A DNA stretch of 64,000 bases from Hyphomicrobiales bacterium (GTDB lineage Bacteria > Pseudomonadota > Alphaproteobacteria > Rhizobiales > Rhizobiaceae): positions 62,001 through 126,000 of the forward strand of contig UBTY01000009.1 of the NCBI GenBank assembly GCA_900468535.1. The letters are read 5' to 3'. Under the pieces are notes generated by a model. It searched no databases. It was given only the letters and a program-made list of their open reading frames with translations, and was not told the origin of the DNA. The translations under genes were made by a program, and so were the position numbers. Numbering within the stretch: the first letter of the stretch is position 1; the number at the start of each line of letters is the position of its first letter. This document shows, in pieces, positions 45,673-54,757 of the stretch.

Positions 45673-47660
45673 GAGCCGGTATCCTCCGCTTTGAGTGTCA
45701 CCAAGACAGTCCCTTCTCCGACGTGCTGCCCTTCGTAGACATCGACCAAATCAATTGTACCGTCGCGTGGTGCGACGAGGCTGAGTTCCATCTTCATGGC
45801 TTCCATCACCACGAGAGGCGCGCCTTTGGAAACCACGGCCCCCTTCTCTGTCCGGATGATTTTGACCAGACCGGGCATCGGGGCGACCAGATGGTCTTCG
45901 CTTGCGCTATCTTCAGCTTCATCGCTGAGTGGATCGGGCAGGCGAAATGCATGGGTTCGGCCATCCAGGTGCAGGGTCAGATGGCGAGAGACGGTCCCAG
46001 CCTTTACCTCGACCTGTCTGCCGTCGACTTCCGCCTTGAACGTGCCCTCGCCGCGCCCCACGATTTTCACGGGGATGACCCGGCGGCCATCGTGGACAGC
46101 GAAAAAATCGAAACCCTTGGCGGCAACCCGCAGACTTGCATGGCCTGCTTCATACTCGAGCGTTACGATCCGCTGCATTTCGCCCCAAAGCTGCCAGTAG
46201 CCAAGTGCCGACCAGGGATCCGTCTGGTCCGGCGAAGTGGCCGTCTCAAGCGACAGCACGGCGGCAAGGGCAATCACGCCATCTTCGGGAGCTCGGGTTT
46301 CCGTCAGCTGCTGGAAGTTCCGGTCGATGATACTTGTGTCTGGGTGCCCGGCATTGAACTCTTCCAGACTTGCCAGCCGCCCGAGGAATTCGAGATTGGT
46401 GGTGACGCCGGAGACGTAGGACGTCCTCAACGCCCTGTTCAGTCGGGAAAGAGCTGCCGCCCGCGTCGGGCCATGGACAATGATCTTTGCGATCAGGGGG
46501 TCGTAGTAGGGCGATATCACATCCCCCGCCCTCACCCCACTGTCGATGCGGGCGCTGACGTCGGTAAACTCGAGCTGTTTCAGGGTCCCGGTAGCCGGCA
46601 GGAAGCCTTTGGCGGCATCCTCGGCGTAAAGTCGTGCCTCGAATGCCCAGCCGTAGATTTCCAGTTCGGATTGCTTCATTGGCAGCGGTTCGCCGGCAGC
46701 CACCCGAAGCTGCCATTCCACCAGATCGACACCCGTTATTGCTTCGGTGATCGGGTGCTCGACCTGGAGACGGGTGTTCATTTCCATGAAGTAGAAGCGA
46801 TCCGGCGAGAGGCCGCTCGACACGTCTGCGATGAACTCGACCGTTCCCGCCCCCTGATAGCCGATCGCACGCGCTACGCGCACGGCGGCATCACCCATGG
46901 CGCGCCGCATCTCCGGCGTCATTCCCGGCGCAGGTGCTTCTTCGATCACCTTCTGATGCCGTCGTTGCAGCGAGCAGTCGCGCTCGAAGAGATGAACAAC
47001 GTTTCCATGCCGGTCTCCGAAGACCTGCACCTCGATGTGTCGCGGTTGGAGAAGATAGCGTTCCAGAAGGACCGCATCGTCGCCGAACGCGCCTTTCGCT
47101 TCTCGTTTGGCTGCGTGCAGAGCCTCGGGAAAATCCTCCTCGCGATCGACGCGGCGCATTCCCTTGCCGCCGCCGCCTGCGCGCGCCTTTATTAGAACGG
47201 GATAACCGATCAGCGCGGCCTGATCGGCAAGAAGGTCGTCTGCCTGCTCGGTTCCGTGATAGCCGGGCACCACGGGAACGCCGGATTGCTCCATCAGGCT
47301 TTTGGCCGCGTCTTTCAGTCCCATTGCGCGGATTGCCGATGGCAGCGGGCCGATAAAGACAATGCCCGCCTGTCCCACTGCCGCTGCAAAATCGGCGTTC
47401 TCAGAGAGGAAGCCATAGCCGGGATGGATCGCCTCGGCGCCGGTGCGTTCGGCCGCCGCGACGACCCGCTCGATGGAGAGGTAGCTATCTTCCGCTGGCG
47501 CGCGACCCAGACGAACTGCCTCGTCCGCCATCTCGACATGCAGGGCGCCGACATCGGCATCGGAATAGACAGCGACGGTCGCGATGCCCATTCGCCGGGC
47601 GGTCCTGATGATCCTGCAGGCAATTTCACCGCGGTTGGCTACAAGAATTTTCCGAAACAT
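45669..47660 (-). CDS. 3-methylcrotonyl-CoA carboxylase, biotin-containing alpha subunit
   Basis: Carries biotin carboxylase and biotin carrier activities for carboxylating 3-methylcrotonyl-CoA. The 663-aa protein has the N-terminal domain MFRKILVANRGEIACRI, the ATP-grasp glycine loop KARAGGGGKGMR, RDCSLQRRHQKVIEEAPAP, FIADVSSG...FMEMNTRLQVEHPITE, and a C-terminal carrier domain with the biotin lysine K623 in VMEAMKME. The ATG at 47660 is chosen because GAGG lies 6 nt upstream, overlapping the beta-subunit stop. Assignment to MCC rather than propionyl- or geranyl-CoA carboxylase rests on neighbours ivd and mvaB. Confidence 0.93.
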   Translation of the reverse strand: MFRKILVANRGEIACRIIRTARRMGIATVAVYSDADVGALHVEMADEAVRLGRAPAEDSYLSIERVVAAAERTGAEAIHPGYGFLSENADFAAAVGQAGIVFIGPLPSAIRAMGLKDAAKSLMEQSGVPVVPGYHGTEQADDLLADQAALIGYPVLIKARAGGGGKGMRRVDREEDFPEALHAAKREAKGAFGDDAVLLERYLLQPRHIEVQVFGDRHGNVVHLFERDCSLQRRHQKVIEEAPAPGMTPEMRRAMGDAAVRVARAIGYQGAGTVEFIADVSSGLSPDRFYFMEMNTRLQVEHPITEAITGVDLVEWQLRVAAGEPLPMKQSELEIYGWAFEARLYAEDAAKGFLPATGTLKQLEFTDVSARIDSGVRAGDVISPYYDPLIAKIIVHGPTRAAALSRLNRALRTSYVSGVTTNLEFLGRLASLEEFNAGHPDTSIIDRNFQQLTETRAPEDGVIALAAVLSLETATSPDQTDPWSALGYWQLWGEMQRIVTLEYEAGHASLRVAAKGFDFFAVHDGRRVIPVKIVGRGEGTFKAEVDGRQVEVKAGTVSRHLTLHLDGRTHAFRLPDPLSDEAEDSASEDHLVAPMPGLVKIIRTEKGAVVSKGAPLVVMEAMKMELSLVAPRDGTIDLVDVYEGQHVGEGTVLVTLKAEDTGS

Positions 47661-47668
47661 CGGCAACC

Positions 47669-49276
47669 TCACATCCGAAACAGGCCGAAGCGCGTGTCTT
47701 CGATCGGAGCATTCAGGGAAGCGGACAGGGAAAGGCCGATCACGTCACGGCTCTTCGCCGGATCGATCACACCGTCGTCCCAGAGCCGCGCGGAGGCGTA
47801 AAGCGGGTGACTCTGACGCTCGAAGAGGTCGAGCACGGGCTGCTTGAATGCCGCCTCTTCTTCCTGTGTCCAGGGGGTTCCGGCTCTGGAAAGAGCATCG
47901 CCCCGCACGGTTGCCAGTACGCCTGCGGCCTGTTCGCCTCCCATCACTGATATTCGACTATTCGGCCAGCTCCAGAGGAAGCGCGGCGAGAATGCCCTCC
48001 CCGCCATCCCGTAATTTCCGGCACCAAAAGATCCACCGATCATCATCGTCAGTTTCGGGACGGCAGTCGTTGCAACGGCCGCGACAAGCTTTGCACCATG
48101 CTTGGCGATCCCCTCCGTTTCGTATTTTCGGCCAACCATGAAGCCGGTGATATTCTGGAGGAAGAGGAGCGGTATCTTCCGTTGCGAACAAAGCTCTACG
48201 AAATGAGCGCCCTTCAGTGCGGATTCTGAAAACAGCACGCCGTTATTGGCGATCAGCCCAACCGGAATGCCGTAGATATGGGTAAATCCGCAGACGAGGG
48301 TGGTTCCATAGCGTGCTTTGAACTCATCGAACCGAGACCCGTCCACGATGCGCGCGATCACCTCGCGGACATCGTAGGGCGTCCGGATATCGGCCGGTAC
48401 GATCCCTGCAATCTCCGCCGGATCGTAAAGCGGCGCTTCAGGAGTCTGAAGCGTGATCGGCGCCTGCTTGCTGTTGTTCAGGTTCGCGACAATGCGCCGG
48501 GCGATGGCGAGCGCATGTGCGTCATCTCGCGCAAGATGATCGGCGACGCCGGATAGTCGGGTGTGCACATCGCCGCCGCCGAGGTCTTCCGCCGACACGA
48601 CCTCCCCGGTGGCCGCCCGCACAAGCGGCGGACCGGCGAGGAAAATGGTTCCCTGGCCCTGCACGATAATCGCCTCGTCGGACATCGCCGGCACATAGGC
48701 CCCGCCTGCCGTGCAGGAGCCCATGACTACCGAAATCTGCGGGATTCCGGCTGCCGACATATTCGCCTGATTGAAGAAGATGCGACCGAAATGTTCTCTG
48801 TCGGGAAAAACCTCGTCCTGGTTCGGCAGATTGGCGCCGCCGGAATCGACCAGATAGATGCAGGGCAGCCTGTTCTGCGCGGCAATTTCCTGGGCGCGTA
48901 GGTGCTTCTTCACCGTTATCGGGTAGTAGGTGCCGCCTTTGACGGTCGCATCATTGCAGACAATCATGCATTCGCGGCCTTCTACCCGGCCGATTCCGGT
49001 GATCAGGCCGGCTGCGGGCGCCTCGCTTCCGTACATGCCGTGCGCGGCCGTGACGCTGAGCTCAAGGAAAGGTGTTGCCGGATCGAGCAGGGCTGCGATT
49101 CGGTCCCGGGGAAGCATCTTCCCGCGCTTTACATGCCGCTCCCGCGCCGCGGCGCCGCCGCCCATTGTTGCCGCCGCCGCTGCTTCCTCGACAATCCTGA
49201 CTGCTTCCGCCATGGCGGAGAGATTGGCGCGAAAGCCTTCGGAATTCGGTGAGATTTGCGATTTGAGGACCGTCAT
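47669..49276 (-). CDS. 3-methylcrotonyl-CoA carboxylase, carboxyltransferase beta subunit
   Basis: Transfers the carboxyl group from biotin to 3-methylcrotonyl-CoA. The 535-aa protein has the crotonase-like carboxyltransferase N- and C-halves. Typical MCC-beta segments are [74 protein letters not shown], and [14 protein letters not shown](S). It lies 35 nt after ivd and 8 nt before the alpha subunit on the same strand. Confidence 0.95.
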   Translation of the reverse strand: MTVLKSQISPNSEGFRANLSAMAEAVRIVEEAAAAATMGGGAAARERHVKRGKMLPRDRIAALLDPATPFLELSVTAAHGMYGSEAPAAGLITGIGRVEGRECMIVCNDATVKGGTYYPITVKKHLRAQEIAAQNRLPCIYLVDSGGANLPNQDEVFPDREHFGRIFFNQANMSAAGIPQISVVMGSCTAGGAYVPAMSDEAIIVQGQGTIFLAGPPLVRAATGEVVSAEDLGGGDVHTRLSGVADHLARDDAHALAIARRIVANLNNSKQAPITLQTPEAPLYDPAEIAGIVPADIRTPYDVREVIARIVDGSRFDEFKARYGTTLVCGFTHIYGIPVGLIANNGVLFSESALKGAHFVELCSQRKIPLLFLQNITGFMVGRKYETEGIAKHGAKLVAAVATTAVPKLTMMIGGSFGAGNYGMAGRAFSPRFLWSWPNSRISVMGGEQAAGVLATVRGDALSRAGTPWTQEEEAAFKQPVLDLFERQSHPLYASARLWDDGVIDPAKSRDVIGLSLSASLNAPIEDTRFGLFRM

Positions 49277-49311
49277 TTGCCACCGGATCTGGCCAAGGTG
49301 AATTTTCTAGG

Positions 49312-50475
49312 TCACGCGGTTTCCGCGAAGAGTTCGCGGCCAATCAGCATGCGCCGGATCTCAGAGGTGCCGGCGCCGATTTCATAGAGTTTGGCATCGC
49401 GCAGCAAACGGCCGGCGGGATAATCGTTGGTATAGCCGTTGCCACCTAGCGTCTGTATCGCGTCGAGCGCCATGAGCGTGGCCTTCTCGGCCGCGTAGAG
49501 AATACAGCCAGCCGCATCCTTGCGAGTCGTCTCTCCGCGATCGCATGCCGACGCGACGGCGTAGACATAGGCGCGGGCCGCATTCATCGTCACGTACATG
49601 TCGGCCAGCTTGCCCTGCATCAGCTGAAACTCGCCGATCGGCTGTCCGAACTGCTTCCTCTCATGAAGATAGGGAACGACGACGTCCATGCAGGCGGCCA
49701 TGATTCCCAACGGACCTGCGGAAAGGACGACCCTCTCGTAATCCAATCCGGACATCAGCACGCGGACACCGCCGCCGACGGTGCCGAGCACGTTTTCCGC
49801 CGGCACTGCGCAGTTGGAGAAGATCAGTTCCGAGGTATGGGAGCCGCGCATGCCGAGCTTGTCGAGCTTTGGCCCGGTCGAAAAACCGGCGAAGTCGCTT
49901 TCGACCAGGAATGCGGTAATGCCGCGTGGTCCGGCATCGGGATCGGTCTTGGCGTAGACGACAAGAACATTGGCGTCAGGGCCGTTGGTGATCCACATCT
50001 TGCTGCCGTTGAGAACATACGCGTCGCCGCGCTTCTCGGCTCGAAGCTTCATCGACACGACATCGGATCCGGATCCCGGCTCGGACATCGCAAGAGCCCC
50101 GACGTGTTCTCCCGAGACAAGCTTCGGCAGGTACCGGGATTTCTGATCCCGCGTGCCGTTTCTGTTGATCTGGTTGACGCAGAGGTTCGAGTGCGCGCCA
50201 TAGCTCAGGCCGACGGAGGCGGAAGCGCGGCTTATCTCTTCCATGGCGACACAGTGGGCGAGGTAACCCTGGCCGCTGCCGCCATACTCCTCTGCAGCTG
50301 TAATGCCGAGTAGGCCCATGTCGCCCATTTCGCGCCAAAGCGACATCGGAAAGCTGTTCGTTGCATCCGATTGCGCGGCAAATGGTGCGATCCGGTCCGA
50401 AGCGAAGCGGCGGACGCTTTCGCGCAGGGCCTCGACCTCATCCGGCAATGAAAACTTCAAGCCACCCGAAAACAT
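49312..50475 (-). CDS. ivd: Isovaleryl-CoA dehydrogenase
   Basis: FAD acyl-CoA dehydrogenase converting isovaleryl-CoA to 3-methylcrotonyl-CoA. The 387-aa protein shows [28 protein letters not shown], the FAD-binding WITNGPDAN, and [33 protein letters not shown]. The catalytic base is Glu247 in GLDYERVVL, the site characteristic of isovaleryl- rather than short-chain acyl-CoA dehydrogenases. GGGGAGG precedes the ATG. It is the first gene of the leucine operon ivd-MCC beta-MCC alpha-mvaB-hydratase. Confidence 0.95.
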   Translation of the reverse strand: MFSGGLKFSLPDEVEALRESVRRFASDRIAPFAAQSDATNSFPMSLWREMGDMGLLGITAAEEYGGSGQGYLAHCVAMEEISRASASVGLSYGAHSNLCVNQINRNGTRDQKSRYLPKLVSGEHVGALAMSEPGSGSDVVSMKLRAEKRGDAYVLNGSKMWITNGPDANVLVVYAKTDPDAGPRGITAFLVESDFAGFSTGPKLDKLGMRGSHTSELIFSNCAVPAENVLGTVGGGVRVLMSGLDYERVVLSAGPLGIMAACMDVVVPYLHERKQFGQPIGEFQLMQGKLADMYVTMNAARAYVYAVASACDRGETTRKDAAGCILYAAEKATLMALDAIQTLGGNGYTNDYPAGRLLRDAKLYEIGAGTSEIRRMLIGRELFAETA

Positions 50476-50606
50476 GCGCTTCCTCCCCTGGTACGGCGCA
50501 ACTTACGGTTCAAGGCATGCGTTCTTCTCGTCTACGCTCCCCGCAAGCGACGCGAGGGTACAGCTTCAGTATAGATTTTGGGCAGGAACTTTAAAATGGC
50601 AAGCAG

Positions 50607-50623
50607 GGTCAACCGCGTTGACC
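50607..50623. promoter_or_regulatory. Palindrome upstream of the leucine operon
   Basis: GGTCAAC-CGC-GTTGACC, perfect 7-bp arms, 131 bp upstream of the ivd start in the 250-bp gap after ivd. It looks like a dimeric repressor operator. A -10-like CTATACT lies nearer the gene on the minus strand (50569-50575). No regulator gene for the operon is encoded in this window. Confidence 0.35.
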
Positions 50624-50725
50624 TGCGATCGCATTGCAAAAATTGGCCACGGGCGGCGTTGCCAACCGGGAAAGCCGATCGGCCTGCCGTGCATCCGTGG
50701 GCGTGCAAGCCTTCCGCTGGCTGGC

Positions 50726-51040
50726 TCAGCGCTTCACTGCGCGACCAGCCCGGCTCTTTGCAATCGCTCGTGCCTGATAGCGTTTCATCAGCTCGCTCTG
50801 AACCTCGGCCTGGAACACCATCACCTGTTCGCGTACGTCGTCTTCGTGAAAGCCGAGTGAACTCAGTTCGTCGGCAAGGCGGCGGCATTCCGTCTTCCAG
50901 AAACGCACTGCGTCCTCTCCATGGAGGCCTTCGAGTTCGGCAGCGCAGCGATCGATGTCGCCGGCCCTCGAGGCTACCGGGAAAAGGACGATCTCGCTCG
51001 TGGTCATTGCCTTCAGGGTCTTCGTTGTTTTTGCCGACAT
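50726..51040 (-). CDS. Small DUF6074-like protein
   Basis: A 104-aa soluble protein of unknown function. The block SEIVLFPVASRAGDIDRCAAELEGLHGEDAVRFWKTECRRLADELSSLG resembles the DUF6074 family found in rhizobia, with the core FWKTECRRL. The C-terminus is basic and helical (SELMKRYQARAIAKSRAGRAVKR). Three in-frame ATG codons exist (51067, 51040, 51004). 51040 is chosen with a weak GGAA upstream; the conserved block begins after the last of them. It is divergent from the lipid cluster and separated from ivd by 250 bp. Confidence 0.65.
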   Translation of the reverse strand: MSAKTTKTLKAMTTSEIVLFPVASRAGDIDRCAAELEGLHGEDAVRFWKTECRRLADELSSLGFHEDDVREQVMVFQAEVQSELMKRYQARAIAKSRAGRAVKR

Positions 51041-51187
51041 CGATTCGTTCCGTTGTGTTCGCTCCATTCCTACCCAACCATGGTTAACGCTTTCCTCAGT
51101 TGCGGGGACGGTTGGTCATGCCACGCAATCTCGGACGAGCCATCTTCCGATCAATCCCGAAGAAGGCTACATATCGGGCGGGGAAAC

Positions 51188-51847
51188 ATGGGGGCGAGAG
51201 AATTGCGGAAGTTCATCGCAAAACCGGTAGCGATTGCGATCGTGGTGTTTGCGCGCGCCATAACCGCGGTTCGTGCGATCTGGCCGGGCGAAGGCGTTTT
51301 CACCGGGCAATGCGTCTATTTCGCCAATCATTCGAGCCATGGCGATTTCATTCTCGTCTGGGCGGTCTTGCCGCCGCGTTTACGATCGCGTGTCCGGCCT
51401 GTCGCCGGAGCCGAGTACTGGCTTAAATCTGCGATCAGCCGCTTTATCGGACGGGATGTTTTCGACGCAGTGCTGATCGAGCGTGATCGCGACACGCGAA
51501 TAGGCGACCCAATCGAAATCATGTCGAGCGCCATCGATGCCGGCTCCTCCCTGATCCTCTTTCCCGAGGGCACGAGGAATCAGACGGACCAGCTGCTACA
51601 GCCGTTCAAAAGCGGTCTTTTTCACCTTGCGTCCGCACGGCCGAATATTTCGCTCGTGCCTGTCTGGATCAACAATCTCAACCGCGTGATGCCGAAAGGC
51701 GAGATCGTGCCAATCCCACTCATCTGCACCGTTACCTTCGGCCAACCCTTGCAACTCGCTTCCGGCGAGGCCAAGGAGGCCTTCCTTGAGCGCGCGCGAT
51801 CCGCTCTTCTCGAGCTTTCGCCAAACACGCGAGGCGAGAACGTATGA
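51188..51847 (+). CDS. PlsC-type lysophospholipid acyltransferase
   Basis: Membrane-bound 1-acyl-glycerol-3-phosphate acyltransferase family, 219 aa. Motif I is H48-SSHG-D53 (NHSSHGD) and motif III FPEGTR is at 125-130; an N-terminal hydrophobic helix (AIAIVVFARAITAVRAI) anchors it. It opens a four-gene operon with a CdsA homologue, a small membrane protein and a CDP-alcohol phosphotransferase, joined by ATGA overlaps, suggesting it supplies or remodels the diacyl precursor of a special lipid. The ATG at 51188 follows GGGGAAAC; the frame upstream is open to 50921 but unsupported. Confidence 0.88.
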   Translation: MGARELRKFIAKPVAIAIVVFARAITAVRAIWPGEGVFTGQCVYFANHSSHGDFILVWAVLPPRLRSRVRPVAGAEYWLKSAISRFIGRDVFDAVLIERDRDTRIGDPIEIMSSAIDAGSSLILFPEGTRNQTDQLLQPFKSGLFHLASARPNISLVPVWINNLNRVMPKGEIVPIPLICTVTFGQPLQLASGEAKEAFLERARSALLELSPNTRGENV

Positions 51848-52794
51848 GTGCTGTCGACTCCGATCTCGGAAAGCTCGTCTGCGGGATCCTTGCAATCCTC
51901 ATCATTGCATCCATCGTCGGCTATATCCTGCAGCGCAAGTTTTCGCCCGATGGCTCGAATGCTTCGATCGAGAACCTGAATGCACGCATCAAGGCCTGGT
52001 GGGTCATGGCCGTGCTGATCGGGCTCGCATTTCTGGCCGGTCGTCTCGGCGTGCTCGTGCTGTTCGGCTTTTGCTCCTTTGCGGCGTTGCGTGAGTTCAT
52101 CACGCTTACCCACACGCGCCGCGCCGATCATTGGGCTCTCGCCGCTGCCTTCTTCGTGGTCCTGCCGATCCAGTACTATCTGCTCTGGCTACATCAATAC
52201 GGCATCTTCTCGATCTTCATACCGGTCTATGCATTTCTTCTGATGCCGATCATTTCTGTGCTTCGCGGCGACACAGAAGGGTTTCTCGACCGGATCGCAG
52301 AAGTCCAGTGGGCCTTGATGATCTGCGTCTTTTGCGCGTCGCATGTTCCGGCGCTCCTGACCCTGAGCATACCGGGCTATGAAGGACGGAACGTGCTGCT
52401 GATCGCGTTCCTGATCATCATTGTCCAACTCAGCGATGTACTTCAGTATGTTTGGGGCAAGCTGTTCGGGAAAACCAAGATTGCCCCGCGGCTGTCGCCA
52501 TCCAAAACGGTCGAGGGTTTCGTCGGTGGTGTCGCCAGCGCGACGCTCATCGGTGCGGGATTGTGGTGGATCACGCCTTTCACGCCCGTGCAGGCCGGCC
52601 TGCTTGCGCTTGTTATCACGATGATGGGCTTTTTCGGTGGTCTGGTCATGTCGGCGATCAAGCGGGATCGCGGCGTCAAGGATTGGGGCAACCTGATCGA
52701 GGGGCACGGTGGGCTGATCGATCGGCTGGATTCGGTCGTGTTTTCCGCGCCGATATTCTTCCACGTCGTTCGTTATTGGTGGTCTGTGACATGA
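51844..52794 (+). CDS. Phosphatidate cytidylyltransferase (CdsA family)
   Basis: Makes CDP-diacylglycerol from phosphatidate and CTP. The 316-aa polytopic protein has about eight helices and the C-terminal CDS signature KTVEGFVGG followed by SAIKRDRGVKDWGNLIEGHGGLIDRLDSV, with the metal-binding aspartates intact. It overlaps the acyltransferase and next gene by 4 nt each. Its cytoplasmic loop is longer than in core CdsA, and the operon setting suggests it is a pathway-dedicated paralogue rather than the housekeeping enzyme; that is an inference. Confidence 0.92.
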   Translation: MSAVDSDLGKLVCGILAILIIASIVGYILQRKFSPDGSNASIENLNARIKAWWVMAVLIGLAFLAGRLGVLVLFGFCSFAALREFITLTHTRRADHWALAAAFFVVLPIQYYLLWLHQYGIFSIFIPVYAFLLMPIISVLRGDTEGFLDRIAEVQWALMICVFCASHVPALLTLSIPGYEGRNVLLIAFLIIIVQLSDVLQYVWGKLFGKTKIAPRLSPSKTVEGFVGGVASATLIGAGLWWITPFTPVQAGLLALVITMMGFFGGLVMSAIKRDRGVKDWGNLIEGHGGLIDRLDSVVFSAPIFFHVVRYWWSVT

Positions 52795-53183
52795 GAGGTG
52801 GCTTTGCGCGTGTCGCGAACAGTGCAGTCACACACACTGCTTTTGCGTTCTGCGCAATGGGGAGCTGGGCTCTCTTTGCTAATCGAGCCCATCCGTTTCC
52901 CAAGGCCGTTACCGCAGCCGTGATCCAGGGTGTCATCTCGGCGTGTCTGACACTTTTCCTCAAGACGGTTGTTGAAAGACTTTCCCGATCGTTCCGAGGG
53001 CTGACCGCGCTATGGGCGCCGCCGTTGATCGCCTGCCTCGGGTCGAGCGCGATCCTCGCCACGATACATCTTCTGATCGGGACGCCTGAGGTCTTGAAGA
53101 CCATTGCCGTACCCTTGCTCGTCTCGACATCATACGCGACGATCTACAACTACGCGCTTTATCGGAAAAGAGGGCTCGCATGA
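52791..53183 (+). CDS. Small polytopic membrane protein of the lipid cluster
   Basis: A 130-aa protein starting at an ATG that overlaps the cdsA-like stop (ATGA) and ending 4 nt into the next gene. Hydrophobic segments near residues 14-32, 38-58, 70-92 and 100-122 suggest four transmembrane helices; there is no signal peptide and no motif I recognise. Strict translational coupling to both neighbours implies a role in the same pathway, for example a subunit of the phosphotransferase or a lipid flippase-like component. The frame is also open upstream to 52452, but that part lies inside the cdsA-like gene. Confidence 0.75.
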   Translation: MRGGFARVANSAVTHTAFAFCAMGSWALFANRAHPFPKAVTAAVIQGVISACLTLFLKTVVERLSRSFRGLTALWAPPLIACLGSSAILATIHLLIGTPEVLKTIAVPLLVSTSYATIYNYALYRKRGLA

Positions 53184-53833
53184 CGGAGACTGGCGATCGG
53201 CGACCTTTGGCCAGCCGTGACACGCGCTGGGCGCAGCGCATTGCGCAATGGCTGGCGAAACGATCGATAACACCGAATCAAATTTCCCAGGCAAGCATGC
53301 TGGCCGCCGCCCTAGCGGGCGGCGCGTTTGCGCTATCCGGAGTCAGCGACGGCGCTCAGCGCACTGTCCTGCTTCTTGTGGCTGCAGGCTTTTGCCAGGT
53401 GCGACTGCTCTGCAACCTCTTTGACGGGATGGTTGCGGTGGAGGGCGGGAAAGGTGCGGCGGACGGGCCGTTCTGGAATGAATTCCCGGATCGCGTCGCG
53501 GATATCCTGATCCTTGTCGGCGCGGGGGCAGCGATCGGATCAATTGGTCTTGGCTGGGCGGCTGCCGCCTTTGCAGTGCTCACCGCTTATGTGCGGGAGC
53601 TCGGGCGAGCGACTGGGCAGCCGAGTGATTTTTCCGGCCCGATGGCGAAGCAACACCGCATGGCGGTCGTCACCGCCGGTGCCGTCATTTCGATCTTCGA
53701 ACCACTGTGGGGCGGTAGCGGTCTCGTGTTGTCTGTAGTGCTTTGGATTGTCGCGTTGGGAGCCGGCCTGACCGCGCTTCGCCGAGGCCGAAATCTGGTG
53801 CGCGGCCTGAAAGCCAAGGGCTCAGCGGCCTAG
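53180..53833 (+). CDS. CDP-alcohol phosphatidyltransferase family protein, divergent motif
   Basis: Membrane enzyme of 217 aa related to phosphatidylglycerophosphate/phosphatidylserine synthases, which exchange CMP of CDP-diacylglycerol for an alcohol. The family motif D-x2-D-G-x2-A-R-x8-G-x3-D-x3-D appears here as N79-x2-D82-G83-x2-A86-V87-x8-G96-x3-N100-x3-D104. Two metal-ligand aspartates are Asn and the CDP-contacting Arg is Val, in an otherwise intact frame. About six helices follow. It ends the operon and resembles E. coli ynbA in context (beside a CdsA paralogue). The acceptor alcohol is unknown. Confidence 0.82.
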   Translation: MTETGDRRPLASRDTRWAQRIAQWLAKRSITPNQISQASMLAAALAGGAFALSGVSDGAQRTVLLLVAAGFCQVRLLCNLFDGMVAVEGGKGAADGPFWNEFPDRVADILILVGAGAAIGSIGLGWAAAAFAVLTAYVRELGRATGQPSDFSGPMAKQHRMAVVTAGAVISIFEPLWGGSGLVLSVVLWIVALGAGLTALRRGRNLVRGLKAKGSAA

Positions 53834-53944
53834 TATAAGTTTAGGCAAGCGTACCGGATTGGCGGAAAGTGTGCTTGCGGAAAGATAGGGTGCCAATAAA
53901 AGAGCTGCGTTGCTTCTCTTTTTCCCCGAAGCAGCCTTGGACTA

Positions 53945-53968
53945 GCCTCGCTTCGGCGAGGCATTTTT
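53945..53968 (+). terminator. UUCG-loop intrinsic terminator
   Basis: A perfect 7-bp stem GCCTCGC/GCGAGGC closes a TTCG tetraloop and is followed by ATTTTT. It lies 111 nt past the lipid operon and points plus. It ends either that operon or a separate short RNA in the 156-bp gap, and lies before the convergent methyltransferase gene. Confidence 0.85.
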
Positions 53969-53989
53969 CCGACATGCCCCTTTGAATTT

Positions 53990-54757
53990 CTATCGGTATG
54001 CTCTCTCGGAGAGGGCGGTTAGTCGCGCCTTGACCAATAATTCATGGAGAATGCGCCGCCGCATCGGATTTTCGAGCCTGATTGCCTTTGCCCCAAGAAA
54101 CTCGATTTCGATCTGCTCGAAAACGGCGAGGTCCGCCGCGGTCTCGATGGCGTGGGAATAGAGGTCGTGGAAAGGCGTGCGGCATATATAGGTCTTGTAT
54201 TTCGTTATGCAGAACGGTGAAAAAGCGCCCTCCTGCCGGCGCAGGAAGTCCGCGACACCGACAGTCACTTCCGGCCACGTGGGATTGAACGTATCGTCGA
54301 ACGCGATGATGCCGTGGTCGGCAAGGCAACCAGCGGCCAGCTTGCTGTCGGAAGCGACGTGGTGAAGCAGATGCCCGCCGTCGACGCTGAAAAAACGTAC
54401 CGCACCCGCTTTCTTCGAGATATCGCCAACTGTGAGAACGGTACTGTCGCTTTGAATGACGGTGTCTTCGTTCACTGTCAGGCCGAGGCGTCGCCCGTTC
54501 TCAAGAAAGTCCGCGTATTGTCCCTCGGCAACATCGAAAGAATCGATCGCAACGATCTTCTCGTCGTTTCCGCAGATATAGCGAAGCAAAAAATAGGATC
54601 GTCCGTAGTAAACGCCGATCTCGGCGACGGCGCCCGCGAGATTTTCGGCGGCTTGGCAGCGCAAAAGCGAGAGAAAGACCAGCGCGTCCGGCGGATCGAT
54701 GTAGCCGTTAACAGACTGCAGTGTGTGGAAGATGAATCTTCTGGCCTCTCGATCCAT
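53990..54757 (-). CDS. Class I SAM-dependent methyltransferase
   Basis: A 255-aa protein of the Methyltransf_24 / cephalosporin-hydroxylase-like group. It shows the SAM loop GAVAEIGVYYGRSYFLL, the acidic strand end KIVAIDSFD, FFSVDGGHLLHHVASD and DHGIIAFDDTFNPTWPEV. Relatives in rhizobia sit in surface polysaccharide loci and often modify sugars, but the substrate cannot be assigned. It is monocistronic, converges with the lipid cluster, and is divergent from galE across an AT-rich gap. Base composition seems slightly lower in GC than its neighbours, judged by eye only. Confidence 0.75.
   Translation of the reverse strand: MDREARRFIFHTLQSVNGYIDPPDALVFLSLLRCQAAENLAGAVAEIGVYYGRSYFLLRYICGNDEKIVAIDSFDVAEGQYADFLENGRRLGLTVNEDTVIQSDSTVLTVGDISKKAGAVRFFSVDGGHLLHHVASDSKLAAGCLADHGIIAFDDTFNPTWPEVTVGVADFLRRQEGAFSPFCITKYKTYICRTPFHDLYSHAIETAADLAVFEQIEIEFLGAKAIRLENPMRRRILHELLVKARLTALSERAYR

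Noticed and set aside
50921..51187. Extended N-terminus (88 codons) for the PlsC-type acyltransferase
   Set aside because: The extension overlaps the divergent DUF6074-like gene and adds sequence unlike PlsC proteins; the ATG at 51188 gives the usual length and motif positions.
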